Below, in pieces: positions 1 to 7,803 of a DNA stretch of 16,560 nt. The notes beneath the pieces are model-generated. The model ran no database searches. It was not told where the DNA came from and saw nothing but the letters and a program-made list of their open reading frames with translations. This DNA is from CAYLNH01 sp964384625 (GTDB lineage: Bacteria; Verrucomicrobiota; Lentisphaeria; JABSQK01). Numbering within the stretch: position 1 is the first letter of the stretch; each line of letters begins with the position of its first letter. Made by a program: the position numbers and the translations under genes. Where the stretch lies: NCBI GenBank assembly GCA_964384625.1, contig CAYLNH010000158.1, forward strand, positions 1 to 16,560. Direction: 5' to 3'.

Positions 1-769
1 AGGCCGCCATCTTACGAGAGAAGAAATGACCGAAGAACTCGGTACTGTCAAGCATGTAATCTTCCATGGCCTTTTCCGAGCGATCAAAGCAGACAAAGAC
101 GAGTTCGAACCGGTCGCCGTGCTCTTTCTTCAGTTCTTCGTAGGCTTTGACCAGTTTCGGTGTAAACGCCCGGCACGGCCCGCACCAACTGGCCGAGTAG
201 TAAAACGCATAGAACTCAGCGCCGCCCAGATCCTTGGCGTCGTAGCGCCGCAGCGATTTCCCTTTGACCGCGACCAGATCGCCTTTGGTTGCCTGGTACA
301 TGGCGCTGGACTCGAGGTCGACTTCTTTCTTCTCTTCCGGTTCGTCTTCCGGTTCATCCGTCGCCGCGACTTCCGTGCCTTCGAGTTCCTCAAGATCGCG
401 CCGCTCTCTTCGCGACTTCTTCATCTCCGCCAGCCGCTTAAGTTCCTGCCGCGCCGCCTGCCGGTTTGCCGTCTCCTGTTCTGCAGCGGCGCGAAAGAGG
501 ATTTCAGCGGCCCGCAGATTCTTCTGTTTCAGGGCAAGTTTGCCGGCGGTATAGCGCGAACGGACTCTGGACGAGATCGTGGCCCACAGGATCTTATCCT
601 CCTTGTATCGCATGACGCCGTACTTCAGTTTCACCAGCACATCTTTGCCGTCACGCCTGGCCGGGCCAATCGTCACCTTGCCGTTTCTCGTTACCACGGC
701 GCCGGCCTGAACCGCCGATCCCGCCAGACACAGCATGATCATCACTGCAAAGCTGAAACACCTGCACAT
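1..769 (-). CDS. Exported thioredoxin-like (nucleoredoxin/tryparedoxin-type) protein, C-terminus cut by window edge
   Basis: The reading frame is open from an ATG at 769 to the window edge (256 codons seen). The first ~22 residues look like a signal peptide (hydrophobic FAVMIMLCLAG, then VQAGA), so the protein probably acts outside the cytoplasm. Residues 24-60 resemble the short beta-rich SHD1-like domain common in PVC proteins. Residues 70-115 are helical and may be TPR-like. Residues 116-150 are a charged K/R/E linker. A thioredoxin fold starts near residue 183, with the redox motif WCGPC at 195-199 followed by RAFTPKL, a pattern typical of nucleoredoxin and tryparedoxin. The family does thiol-disulfide exchange; the partner is unknown. 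The start is supported by AAGGAG at 779-784, nine bases upstream. The end of the thioredoxin domain lies outside the window. Confidence 0.85.
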   Translation of the reverse strand, partial: MCRCFSFAVMIMLCLAGSAVQAGAVVTRNGKVTIGPARRDGKDVLVKLKYGVMRYKEDKILWATISSRVRSRYTAGKLALKQKNLRAAEILFRAAAEQETANRQAARQELKRLAEMKKSRRERRDLEELEGTEVAATDEPEDEPEEKKEVDLESSAMYQATKGDLVAVKGKSLRRYDAKDLGGAEFYAFYYSASWCGPCRAFTPKLVKAYEELKKEHGDRFELVFVCFDRSEKAMEDYMLDSTEFFGHFFSRKMAA

Positions 770-1000
770 CGTCCCGGTCTCCTTGTTCACCGTTCCACAG
801 TCGCTAAAAACAAATCGTCTCTGTGAGCTTCATTCATCTCCTGCTAATTTGACGCATCAACCGGCGAATAACCAGCCAAAAAGGCAAATTTGCCGCAGCA
901 GCGGGAGACCGCCCGGCCGCGGCGCAGTCTGACAGTACGCAACGACCCCGCCCGTTACCGTCGCATCCCGCGCGGTCTGCCCCGCCATCGGGCATTTCCG
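770..1000. other. Intergenic spacer, no gene seen
   Basis: About 230 bases lie between the end of the small hypothetical gene and the start of the thioredoxin-like gene, both on the minus strand. It holds the ribosome binding site of the latter (779-784). Short frames here lack family features and good start signals. No convincing terminator hairpin with a T-run was found. Confidence 0.5.
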
Positions 1001-1402
1001 TCATTCCCGGCAGCTGTCAGCCGGGTTGTCATCACCCGCCGGCGTTGCGGGCGGCCGCGGGCAGACACGCTCCAGCCAGGCCGCCAGGCCGGCAGTTAAC
1101 TCGGCGGCGCCCGCGTCGGTCGCGGGCAAGTCCGGCAGCCGCTCAAAGGCGCTGTGCTCCCGAAACGCGATGTCCTTGAAGCCGTCGCCGTCACGGCGAA
1201 ACGCAAACGTGTGGCTGACCACCTCCTGGAACTCACTGAACGGATCGATCGAGACTGTGAATTCAAACGTCTCGCCGCCCGCCTCGGCGGGTGCCCGGGT
1301 GTAGTCGGCGCTCATTCCGCCGATGATGCCGAACGGCATCGCGGCGGCCATCTCGGCAACCCGGAGCTTCAGTCGCTCAAGCTCAACTTGAATGTCCATC
1401 AC
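1001..1402 (-). CDS. Hypothetical protein translationally coupled to the sulfatase
   Basis: A 133-residue protein of no family I recognise. It begins with GTG at 1402 or ATG at 1399. Both lie inside the last codons of the sulfatase gene, so the two genes overlap by about 20 bases in different frames and are probably translationally coupled. A GAGGG run in the sulfatase 3' end can serve as ribosome binding site. Residues 1-20 are helical. Residues 43-80 (ETFEFTVSIDPFSEFQEVVS, then HTFAFRRDGDGF) look like beta strands of a small globular domain. The C-terminus (112-133) is rich in P, A and D and probably disordered. No signal peptide or membrane segment is seen. The context suggests a partner or accessory of the sulfatase, but this is inference only. 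Confidence 0.7.
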   Translation of the reverse strand: MMDIQVELERLKLRVAEMAAAMPFGIIGGMSADYTRAPAEAGGETFEFTVSIDPFSEFQEVVSHTFAFRRDGDGFKDIAFREHSAFERLPDLPATDAGAAELTAGLAAWLERVCPRPPATPAGDDNPADSCRE

Positions 1403-2849
1403 CGCCGCCCTCGTTGTCCAGATAGTCTTTCTTCAGCATGTCGATGTCGACGTCGTTCTGCTGTCGCGGCCCCGGCGTGGAACGGCCGTTGTCAATCGTT
1501 TGGACCAACAATGCCGTCAGTTCCGCGACAACGTCCGGCTGTTCCTCGACCAGGTTCGTCGTCTCAAAAGGGTCGTCGGTCATGTTGTAAAGCTGCCGTT
1601 CAGGGAGTCCCTGGGCAAATGCTTCTTTGTCCCGCGGCCCGGTCCAGCCGCCGGAACCCGGGCACAGTTCCAGCTTCCACGTCTGATTGCGGATTGAGAA
1701 TTTGCCGTTGATCGAGTGGTGAATGATGAAATCACGCGTCGGCTTCTTCTCTGTCTCGACCAGCAGCGACAGGAAGCTGACGGAATCGACGCCCTGGTCC
1801 GCCGGCAAATCGACCCCCGTGATTTCGGCGCAGGTCGCGATCAGGTCGCCGAGGCAGATCATCTCGGCGCAGGTCGTGCCCGGCCTGATGCGCCCCGGCC
1901 AGCGGGCAAAGAACGGGATGCGGTGGCCGCCCTCCCAGATATCGGCTTTGTAGCCCCGGAAACAGCCGCTGGGATAGTGTCCGAAGTTCTTCACTAACGA
2001 CGGCGCATCAGCACATGGACCGGAACAACCATTGTCGCTGGTGAAGATGACCAATGTGTTCGCAGCCAGCCTGTGTTCATCGAGCGCGGTCATCACGCGG
2101 CCGACAACATGGTCGGTTTCCATGACAAAATCGCCGTACGGCCCGATTGCGCTGCGGCCCTGCCACTCTGCCGACGGCGCAATCGGACCGTGCGGCGAGT
2201 TGAGCGGCAGATACAGGAAGAACGGCGTGTCCGGTTCCCCCGCGCGTTCCGCGATATACGCGCAGGCCTTGTCGCCAAGCGTGCCCAGCATCGCATCCGT
2301 ACGCAACTCCTCGATGATCCTCTCGTTTTCCAGCACCGTGCTCATCGTCCGGGCACGATGGAAACCGAAATGATAATCGAAGCCGCGGCTGACGGGGCCG
2401 TCCAATACGTTCGTTCCCGGCTCGATCCCGGCCGAGTTGTAGACGTTATTCTCCGTCGGGTTCGCAACCGGGACCGCAACCACATTGCCGTCATCGTCGG
2501 TGTAATTGTAGCCGAGATGCCATTTACCAATGCAGGCGCTGTGATAGCCGGAGTGCTTGAGAAACGCCGGAACGGTGAGTTTGTCTTCGGCGATCAGGTT
2601 GTCGGAGTTCTCGCCGATCACCCCACGCTGCAGCCGGCTGCGCCAGTTATAGCGGCCGGTCAGAATGCTGTAGCGCGAGGGCGTACAGACCGAGGCAGAC
2701 GCATGCGCGTCCGTGAAGCGAATGCCTTCGCCGGCGAGTTTGTCGAGATGCGGCGTGGCGATCTTGCAGCGATCCGGGTTGTTGCACATTACATCGCCAT
2801 AACCCAGGTCGTCACAGAGGATGTATACGAGATTCGGCAATTCAGTCAC
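1383..2849 (-). CDS. Sulfatase (arylsulfatase-type, formylglycine-dependent)
   Basis: This 488-residue protein has the full set of type I sulfatase motifs: metal-binding DD at 13-14 (LCDDLGYGD), the modification motif CTPSR at 55-59, where C55 should become formylglycine, GKWHLG at 108-113, NSPHG around H220, SDNG at 271-274, and K301 followed by EGGHR at 306-310. Members hydrolyse sulfate esters, in this group of bacteria often on polysaccharides; the substrate cannot be read from sequence. The start codon is GTG at 2849 with AAGGA (2858-2862) eight bases upstream. There is no signal peptide: the first strand (NLVYILCDDL) begins at residue 6, so the enzyme appears cytoplasmic unless a start was missed. 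It overlaps the downstream 133-residue gene. No formylglycine-generating enzyme with intact cysteines and no radical-SAM maturase is present in the window. Confidence 0.95.
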   Translation of the reverse strand: MTELPNLVYILCDDLGYGDVMCNNPDRCKIATPHLDKLAGEGIRFTDAHASASVCTPSRYSILTGRYNWRSRLQRGVIGENSDNLIAEDKLTVPAFLKHSGYHSACIGKWHLGYNYTDDDGNVVAVPVANPTENNVYNSAGIEPGTNVLDGPVSRGFDYHFGFHRARTMSTVLENERIIEELRTDAMLGTLGDKACAYIAERAGEPDTPFFLYLPLNSPHGPIAPSAEWQGRSAIGPYGDFVMETDHVVGRVMTALDEHRLAANTLVIFTSDNGCSGPCADAPSLVKNFGHYPSGCFRGYKADIWEGGHRIPFFARWPGRIRPGTTCAEMICLGDLIATCAEITGVDLPADQGVDSVSFLSLLVETEKKPTRDFIIHHSINGKFSIRNQTWKLELCPGSGGWTGPRDKEAFAQGLPERQLYNMTDDPFETTNLVEEQPDVVAELTALLVQTIDNGRSTPGPRQQNDVDIDMLKKDYLDNEGGGDGHSS

Positions 2850-3103
2850 GTGATCGTTCCTTCAGCAGTTCCAATCAACCCGAGGACGTCATCAAGCCCG
2901 ACGGCGGCGCAACGCATGAAGTACGACGGTCGGGCGAGTGGTCATTCCGGGCGTTACGACACGGTTCAGCCTACGTGCCCAATCGCTGATGACAAGGACA
3001 AATGCGGCTGTTCCGCCCGGGGCCGGCTCACTTTTTCGCCGACGGGAATGTCTCCGGTTGTCGGGCGACAGTATTTACAACGTTTTGATCGAATGCAAAG
3101 GTG
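2850..3103. other. Divergent intergenic region between sulfatase and SpoIIAA-like gene
   Basis: The stretch holds the ribosome binding site of the sulfatase on the minus strand (2858-2862). I see no gene: the short plus-strand frames here have no family features. A minus-strand promoter for the sulfatase must lie here or above, but no clear -35/-10 pair stands out. Confidence 0.5.
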
Positions 3104-3131
3104 TTGACGCGACCCGCGATTGACTTAGACT
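3104..3131 (+). promoter_or_regulatory. Putative sigma-70 promoter of the SpoIIAA-like gene
   Basis: TTGACG (3104-3109), a 16-base spacer and TAGACT (3126-3131), about 35 bases before the likely ATG at 3167. An overlapping alternative is TTGACT (3120-3125) with TACACT (3145-3150), but its 19-base spacer is less good. Confidence 0.5.
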
Positions 3132-3166
3132 CTTCTCAGGTGGGTACACTGTTGTGCGAGGCCGCA

Positions 3167-3550
3167 ATGATCGAATATACCATAGACTGTGAACGCGCAC
3201 TTGTATGCGCCCGTATCACCGAGCAGATCAGTCCAACCGACTTGATGGAGTACATCCAGCGGCTGTGGCGCGATGACGCGTTCCAGCCGACCTACAATGC
3301 CATCATCACGATTGACGTCGACGATGCGGAACCGGTGCTGCGCCCACCGATGCTGACGGATTGGCGCCAGATTCTGGAAGAATACGCCCGGCGCCGCGCC
3401 GGCGCCAAGTGGGCCTTCGTCGTGCCGCAGGCCCTGCGTCGCCGGATTATCGGCGAAGCCTTTGCCCAGATGGACATGGGCACGCTGCAGGTGATGGTAT
3501 TCACCACTGCAGAGGAAGCCGAAGCCTGGCTGGCGGAGAGTAATGGGTAG
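3167..3550 (+). CDS. SpoIIAA-like (STAS/SEC14-type) domain protein
   Basis: This 127-residue protein begins MIEYTIDCERALVCARITEQ and ends VMVFTTAEEAEAWLAESNG. That is the layout I know from the STAS/SEC14 (SpoIIAA-like) family: an N-terminal strand with an early D-x-E, a central D(A/D)xFxPxYN segment, and a terminal VxVF...EEAxAWL. Proteins of this kind are small soluble alpha/beta domains, often of unknown role. I chose ATG 3167 over an upstream in-frame ATG at 3101 because the family starts exactly at MIEY-like residues and because a likely promoter lies between the two. The ribosome binding site is weak (GAGG). The gene is monocistronic and divergent from the sulfatase. The stop codon sits inside a short tandem repeat. 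Confidence 0.65.
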   Translation: MIEYTIDCERALVCARITEQISPTDLMEYIQRLWRDDAFQPTYNAIITIDVDDAEPVLRPPMLTDWRQILEEYARRRAGAKWAFVVPQALRRRIIGEAFAQMDMGTLQVMVFTTAEEAEAWLAESNG

Positions 3551-3565
3551 TGGGTAGTGGGTAGT
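3545..3565 (+). repeat. Three tandem copies of GGGTAGT
   Basis: GGGTAGT occurs exactly three times in a row (3545-3551, 3552-3558, 3559-3565). The first copy contains the TAG stop of the SpoIIAA-like gene at 3548-3550. Confidence 0.9.
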
Positions 3566-4048
3566 TTAGAGGAGGGAGAACTTCCGCAGCCCACGGGACC
3601 TGGCCACCGGCCTTGTGCTGTCGTTTAGACACAAATCCTGCTGGTCAGCGACTGTCGATTTCAACCGTTTCATCGAGTTTCCCCATCCTGAAGGCGCCTT
3701 CCCGGAGCCAAGGGCAACGCAGTTGTACAACGTAGCCCGGGCATCGCCCTCAGAATGATTCGGGGGCAAAAACGTTCTGGCTGTGCCGGGGAAGTGTCAG
3801 TGGTGCGGCGGCTGAACTGAAGGCGGAATAGGTACTCCCCAAGCTCAGCTCCGAGTCTCTTCGCGGCGAGCAGGAATCCGATCGCACGCCCGTATCACGG
3901 CAGGCATAGCGAACCGATCCTGAAACGCCGCACCGTCGAGGCCCCGCAGGCCAAAGACCATTCCGGCGAGGCGGCATCTTTTCGTCTGATAGCGAAACGT
4001 ATCTCATCGAGCACGTACCAACGCCTTACGGGCACATGGCCATTCCAC
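3566..4048. other. Long gene-free stretch with hairpin repeat
   Basis: Nearly 0.5 kb without a credible gene. Minus-strand frames of 67 to 85 codons exist but show no family features and run across the palindromic repeat at 3690-3752. The stretch 3760-4048 shows nothing else that I can name. Confidence 0.5.
3690..3752. repeat. Degenerate GC-rich hairpin cluster (copy A of a dispersed family)
   Basis: Contains the perfect palindrome GAAGGCGCCTTC (3690-3701) and the segment GCCCGGGCATCGCCCT (3735-3750). The latter resembles the CCCAGGACATCGCCCTGGG hairpin at 7711-7729. It looks like a decayed member of the same repeat family. Confidence 0.45.
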
Positions 4049-4077
4049 TTGGAAAGGATGGCGCCGCGGCTTATACT
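4049..4077 (+). promoter_or_regulatory. Putative sigma-70 promoter of pseudopilin 1
   Basis: TTGGAA (4049-4054), a 17-base spacer and TATACT (4072-4077), 27 bases before the ATG at 4105. The spacing is ideal and the -10 box is close to consensus. Confidence 0.6.
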
Positions 4078-4104
4078 CCGCTGGGACGAAGGGAGTCTGA
4101 CGTC

Positions 4105-4907
4105 ATGAAACACAATCGGTTTACTTTGATCGAGCTTCTTGTTGTCATCGCCATTGTCGCGATTCTGGCGGCGATGCTGTTGCCGGTGCTGAGCCGCGCC
4201 AAGCACAACGCGAAGACGGTTACCTGCATCTCGAACATGCGGCAGCTCGGACAGGCGCTGAGTCTGTACGAAACGGACAGCGGCATGTTCCCGCCCATCT
4301 ATATCTGGTACGGAAATCTCGCAAGTTGCCACTATTTCCGCCAATGGNNNNNNNNNNCTGGTACGGCCCCGGCAACAATGTCGATCAGATGTGGTGGACG
4401 ACACTGATCTACGAGGGCTCGCTGAACAGCGACGAACTGCTCTACTGCCCGGAGACGAAGTACATGCCGCAGCGGATTACCGCGAAAACGCTGGGCGAGC
4501 ACCCCTGGTGGCCGGGCGCCGTACACCTCGGGACAGTGGGCATGGTCTACGGATCATCCAGCTATCTCAGCTATCCGTCCGCCACCCGCAGCGGCGTGCC
4601 CTTCAAGGTGGACCGCTATCTGCGCGATCGTTCCGCCGAAGCCGCCATGCTGGACAGCATGAAGCGCAGTCCCGATTACACCTACGAATCGATGCGCGCC
4701 GCGATGGGCGCCGACGGCTTCGGCGAGCCGGACGACTGCAAACGGCAGTCGGGGATTTACGCCAACGTCCCGAATCGCGATCTGTCCATGCGCCATGGGT
4801 TCCGGGCCAACGCCCTGTTCTTCGATTTCCACGTGGAGACCGTCGACGGCGAAGGCTTGTTTGTCTATACGCCCAATGACCCGCAATGCATCTACGACGG
4901 GAAGTAG
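4105..4907 (+). CDS. Pseudopilin-like protein 1 (prepilin N-terminal motif), interrupted by assembly gap
   Basis: Starts MKHNRFTLIELLVVIAIVAI, a type IV prepilin/type II secretion pseudopilin N-terminus: a short basic leader, then F-T-L-I-E with Glu at mature position 5, then one hydrophobic helix to about residue 28. Residue -1 is Arg instead of the usual Gly. The C-terminus has H-x9-D (RHGFRANALFFDFHVE), a variant of the H-x9-DG motif of PVC pseudopilin-like proteins. Such proteins are thought to be inserted by their N-terminal helix and displayed outside the inner membrane; the role of the many orphan copies is unknown. AAGGGA (4089-4094) is the ribosome binding site. Ten Ns break the gene and the frame differs on the two sides, but joining at a shared 9-mer restores one frame of about 249 residues. 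It may therefore be intact in the genome. Confidence 0.85.
4348..4357. other. Assembly gap (10 Ns) inside pseudopilin 1
   Basis: Ten Ns of probably arbitrary length. CTGGTACGG occurs both at 4305-4313, before the gap, and at 4358-4366, right after it. The left contig may therefore end in a wrong 34-base tail (4314-4347). Confidence 0.95.
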
Positions 4908-5184
4908 GGTAACGCCGGTCGGGCGGATCAACCTGCAATCCTGCTGCCCGCAGCACGAACCATCTCCCGCCTGCCGGCACAGCCGGGGCATCTTTTCGCG
5001 GCGGCCGGCGCCGGCTACAGCGTTTTCGCAAATGATGTCGCCGCTTTCCTCACGCTGCAGGCATGAAGGATGTTAGCCTGGGGCTGGCCGCAGGCCTGGC
5101 CAGGTTTGTTGAGAAACGGATGTCTACGCTGAAGGCGTGGCACAAACCCAAACGTGCAGTGGCTACAGTCTTGCGAGAAATGCT
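4908..5184. other. Convergent intergenic region with GC-rich palindromes
   Basis: This spacer separates pseudopilin 1 (+) from the ABC exporter (-), whose stop codons face each other. It contains the perfect palindrome GCCGGCGCCGGC (5004-5015) and an inverted repeat CTGGCC / GGCCAG (5084-5089 and 5098-5103), followed on the plus strand by GTTTGTT. Either could act as a terminator, but neither has a proper T-run, so I do not call one. Confidence 0.4.
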
Positions 5185-7290
5185 CTAAAGAGTCAGCTTG
5201 CGCTGGCGTTCGATCATCTCGTAGTAGGCGCCCTTCCGGTCGAGCAGATCACGGTGGGTGCCGGTCTCGATAATGCGGCCTTCGTCCATCACGACGATCT
5301 GATCGGCGTATGTAACAGTGCTGAGCCGGTGGGCAATGACGAAGGTGTTGCGATCGCGCATCAGTTCCTTGAGCGAGTCCTGGATCAGTTGCTCGCTCTC
5401 CGTGTCGAGATTGCTGGTGGCTTCGTCGAGGATGAGGATCTTCGGGTTGGCGAGGAAGGCGCGGGCGATGCTCAGACGCTGCCGCTGGCCGCCGGAGAGT
5501 TTGACGCCGCGCTCGCCGACCACAGTGTCGTAGCCATTCTCGAATTCGACGATGAACTCGTGGGCGTTGGCGCGTTTTGCCGCTTCTATGACGGCCTCAT
5601 CCGCGGCATGAGGCATGCCGTAGGCGATGTTGGCGCGCACCGTGCCGTCAAACAGGAAGACCTCCTGCTGCACCATGCCCAACAGGCTGCGGTAGGTTGC
5701 CAGTTTCAGATCGCGCAGGTCGACGCCGTTCAGCCGGATACAGCCGGACTGCGGATCGTGGAACCGTGCGAGCAAATCGGTCACGGTCGTCTTGCCGGCG
5801 CCGCTCTTACCAACCAACGCAACCGTGGTGCGTCCTTTGATTTTCACGTTGAGCTCGTGCACGACGGGCTTTTCGGGGTCGTAGCCGAAGGTCACATTGT
5901 CAAACTCGAGCTCCTCAATGGCCGCCGGCGCAGGTTGGGCGCCCGGTCTGTCCGGCTTGTCGATCTCCTGCCCGAGGATCTCCATCACGCGCTCCATGGA
6001 TGCCAGCGTATTCTGCAGCTGGCTCAAGGTGTTGATGATCATGTAGACCGGACGCAGCACCATGAAGGTGTACGCCTGGAACGCGAAGATGTCGCCGACC
6101 GTGGTCCGGTCGGCCGCCGCGAGATCGGGGTTGCCGGCGTCGTGAATCACCAGCAGCGCACCGGCGCTGATCACCAGCAGACCGCTGCCGGACATGACCA
6201 GCATCCAGGCCATGTCGATCAGCAGCAGACGCATATGCGCAAAGATGCTTTTACGAACGATCGTGTGCTGCCCGAGGGTGTAGTCCTGTTCCTCCTTGTG
6301 CTCGCGCCGGAAGGTGCGCACAACGCGAATGCCGCTGAACGTTTCCGTCAGGCGCCCGCTGACCAAGGCGCGATCCTCGTGCACCGCCTTGAACATCGGC
6401 CGCCCTTTCTTAATCCACCAGTAGCTGACGACCGCCATAAACGGCAGCACGGTCATCGCCGCCAACGCCAGGCGCCAGTTGATGGTCAACACAATCGCCA
6501 GAGTAGCCGTCAGTTGGATGACGGCGATCCCCGGCGTGATAATGGCCATCTGCACCAGACTGCCCATGGCGTTGACGTCGTTGGACAGACGCGAAATGGC
6601 GCCGCCGACCTTCATGTCGGTCAGGGATTTCAGCGACAGGCGCACCATCTTATTGAACAGCCGACGCCGGATGCGCACCATCATCTTGGAGTTCAGCAGC
6701 ATCATCCGGTACGATCGGTAGATCCCGGTGAACTGACCGAACAGCGCGACGACCACCATCAACAGGACGACAACGCCGACCTGCATGTATTTTTCGTGGG
6801 ACTCGATGGCTTCAGTGAGGATGATATTGTCGACGATATGCCGGCCGAACAACGGCTGAATCAACCCCGTACCGGTACCGATGACGGACAACAGGAAGAG
6901 CAGGAAAAAGCCCCACCGATACGGCCGCAGCCAATCCCAGAACTGCTTCAGGTACTCCTTGCGGCCGACCTTTGGTTTGTCCTTATCCCTGGACGCCTCG
7001 CCGGCCGGCGCGTCGGACCGCTTCGCTTCCGCTGCGTCAGACGCGGATCCGCTGCCCTCCCCCGCGGAAGCTCCGTCGGCCAGCGGCGGCAGTCCGGATT
7101 CCTCGCGGCGCTTGCGTTCTTTCTCCCGGCGCTTTTCCTCCCGGCGCTCGCGCTTCTCTTCCTTCTTCTTCTCGTGCTCCCGCTTCAGCCGCCTCTTGAA
7201 CTCTTCGAATCGCTGCCGCGACGTGGGAAGCTGGGTCTCAATGACCTTGTCGTCTTCCGGCTCGTTATGTTTTGCGTCAGGATCGGCCAT
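5185..7290 (-). CDS. ABC exporter, fused membrane and ATPase domains (MsbA-like)
   Basis: A 701-residue half-transporter. Residues 1-110 are an unusual charged extension with a K/R/E-rich stretch at about 36-64, likely a coiled coil. Six transmembrane segments follow, near 126-148, 168-190, 246-268, 270-292, 354-382 and 400-420. The nucleotide-binding domain has Walker A GKSGAGKTT (494-502), Q-loop QQ (541-542), signature LSGGQ (598-602), Walker B ILILDE (618-623) and H-loop H654 (IAHRLSTV). Proteins of this layout dimerise in the inner membrane and export lipids or hydrophobic compounds. MsbA-type lipid A flipping is the best-known case, but the substrate is not shown here. The family is normally about 580-600 residues, so the extra length is the N-terminus. 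GGAG lies about nine bases before the ATG. It is the last gene of the minus-strand block. Confidence 0.93.
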   Translation of the reverse strand: MADPDAKHNEPEDDKVIETQLPTSRQRFEEFKRRLKREHEKKKEEKRERREEKRREKERKRREESGLPPLADGASAGEGSGSASDAAEAKRSDAPAGEASRDKDKPKVGRKEYLKQFWDWLRPYRWGFFLLFLLSVIGTGTGLIQPLFGRHIVDNIILTEAIESHEKYMQVGVVVLLMVVVALFGQFTGIYRSYRMMLLNSKMMVRIRRRLFNKMVRLSLKSLTDMKVGGAISRLSNDVNAMGSLVQMAIITPGIAVIQLTATLAIVLTINWRLALAAMTVLPFMAVVSYWWIKKGRPMFKAVHEDRALVSGRLTETFSGIRVVRTFRREHKEEQDYTLGQHTIVRKSIFAHMRLLLIDMAWMLVMSGSGLLVISAGALLVIHDAGNPDLAAADRTTVGDIFAFQAYTFMVLRPVYMIINTLSQLQNTLASMERVMEILGQEIDKPDRPGAQPAPAAIEELEFDNVTFGYDPEKPVVHELNVKIKGRTTVALVGKSGAGKTTVTDLLARFHDPQSGCIRLNGVDLRDLKLATYRSLLGMVQQEVFLFDGTVRANIAYGMPHAADEAVIEAAKRANAHEFIVEFENGYDTVVGERGVKLSGGQRQRLSIARAFLANPKILILDEATSNLDTESEQLIQDSLKELMRDRNTFVIAHRLSTVTYADQIVVMDEGRIIETGTHRDLLDRKGAYYEMIERQRKLTL

Positions 7291-7467
7291 TCACGGCTCC
7301 GGCAAGGTTCCTGGGGATTACAGCAGCACAGGGAGGCACAACAGCACCAACACAAGCTAAACAATGCGGTTGATTCGGCGAAATGGCAAGAGCCTGCGGA
7401 TCACGCCGGGTGCGAGCCGGCCATGCCCTGCCGCCGGCGCCGCCGCAGGCATCGGGAAGGACCCGGA

Positions 7468-7662
7468 TCACAAACGTTCGTCCACCTCATCACGTAACTC
7501 CACCCGGTCGCGGTAGTAGGCCTCGGTGTACTCCCGCTGCACCGTCTCGCCAACCGCCTGCTCGAACGCCTTGGTGAACTCCTCGCACTCGGCGCCCACA
7601 GCGCCCTCCACCCGCAACTCGGTTCTGCCGTCACGCATAATCCGGATACGCATTTTCTTCAT
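7468..7662 (-). CDS. DUF2997 family protein
   Basis: A 64-residue protein, MKKMRIRIMRDGRTELRVEG at the start, then GAVGAECEEFTKAFEQAVGE and EYTEAYYRD. This matches the DUF2997 pattern that I know: a beta hairpin carrying D-G, then G-x-x-C-xx-hT-xxhE-xxhG, then an EYY end. The cysteine (C26) is in the expected place. The function of DUF2997 is unknown. In cyanobacteria and some other bacteria the gene is typically next to DUF1257, as here, where DUF1257 ends 141 bases upstream. The start may be M1 (7662) or M4 (7653); the upstream GGGGCGG is a poor ribosome binding site. It is probably transcribed with DUF1257 through the hairpin cluster at 7673-7754. Confidence 0.75.
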   Translation of the reverse strand: MKKMRIRIMRDGRTELRVEGAVGAECEEFTKAFEQAVGETVQREYTEAYYRDRVELRDEVDERL

Positions 7663-7672
7663 ATCGGTTAAT

Positions 7673-7754
7673 CCGCCCCTTCAGGGCTGTGTGTGTCGGT
7701 GTCGTCTGTCCCAGGACATCGCCCTGGGCTGTATCAATTCGCCCCGTTGGGGCT
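7673..7754. repeat. Three-hairpin GC-rich repeat cluster (copy B)
   Basis: Three adjacent inverted repeats: GCCCCTTCAGGGC (from 7675), CCCAGGACATCGCCCTGGG (7711-7729) and GCCCCGTTGGGGC (7741-7753). They lie between the DUF1257 and DUF2997 genes. Similar hairpins occur at 3690-3752 and 16281-16452. In the RNA they could form three stem-loops that affect mRNA stability or expression of DUF2997. Confidence 0.8.
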
Positions 7755-7803
7755 CCAGCCAATGACCCCTTCGACTTCGCTCAGAGACTTCGTCAATGAC
7801 CAA

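Noticed and set aside
2073..3107. A 344-codon open frame on the plus strand
   Set aside because: Mostly antisense to the sulfatase; R/V-rich shadow composition, no ribosome binding site.
4105..4907. Pseudopilin 1 as a frameshifted pseudogene
   Set aside because: The frame change coincides with the Ns and disappears when the shared 9-mer on both sides is joined, so it is best explained as an assembly fault.
5004..5015. GCCGGCGCCGGC as a bidirectional terminator between convergent genes
   Set aside because: A perfect palindrome, but no T-run on either side and no loop bases; GC-rich palindromes of this size are common in such DNA.
5137..7497. A 786-codon open frame on the plus strand
   Set aside because: It is antisense to the ABC exporter, whose domains are complete; the translation is rich in H, Q and D without motifs, as expected for a high-GC shadow.
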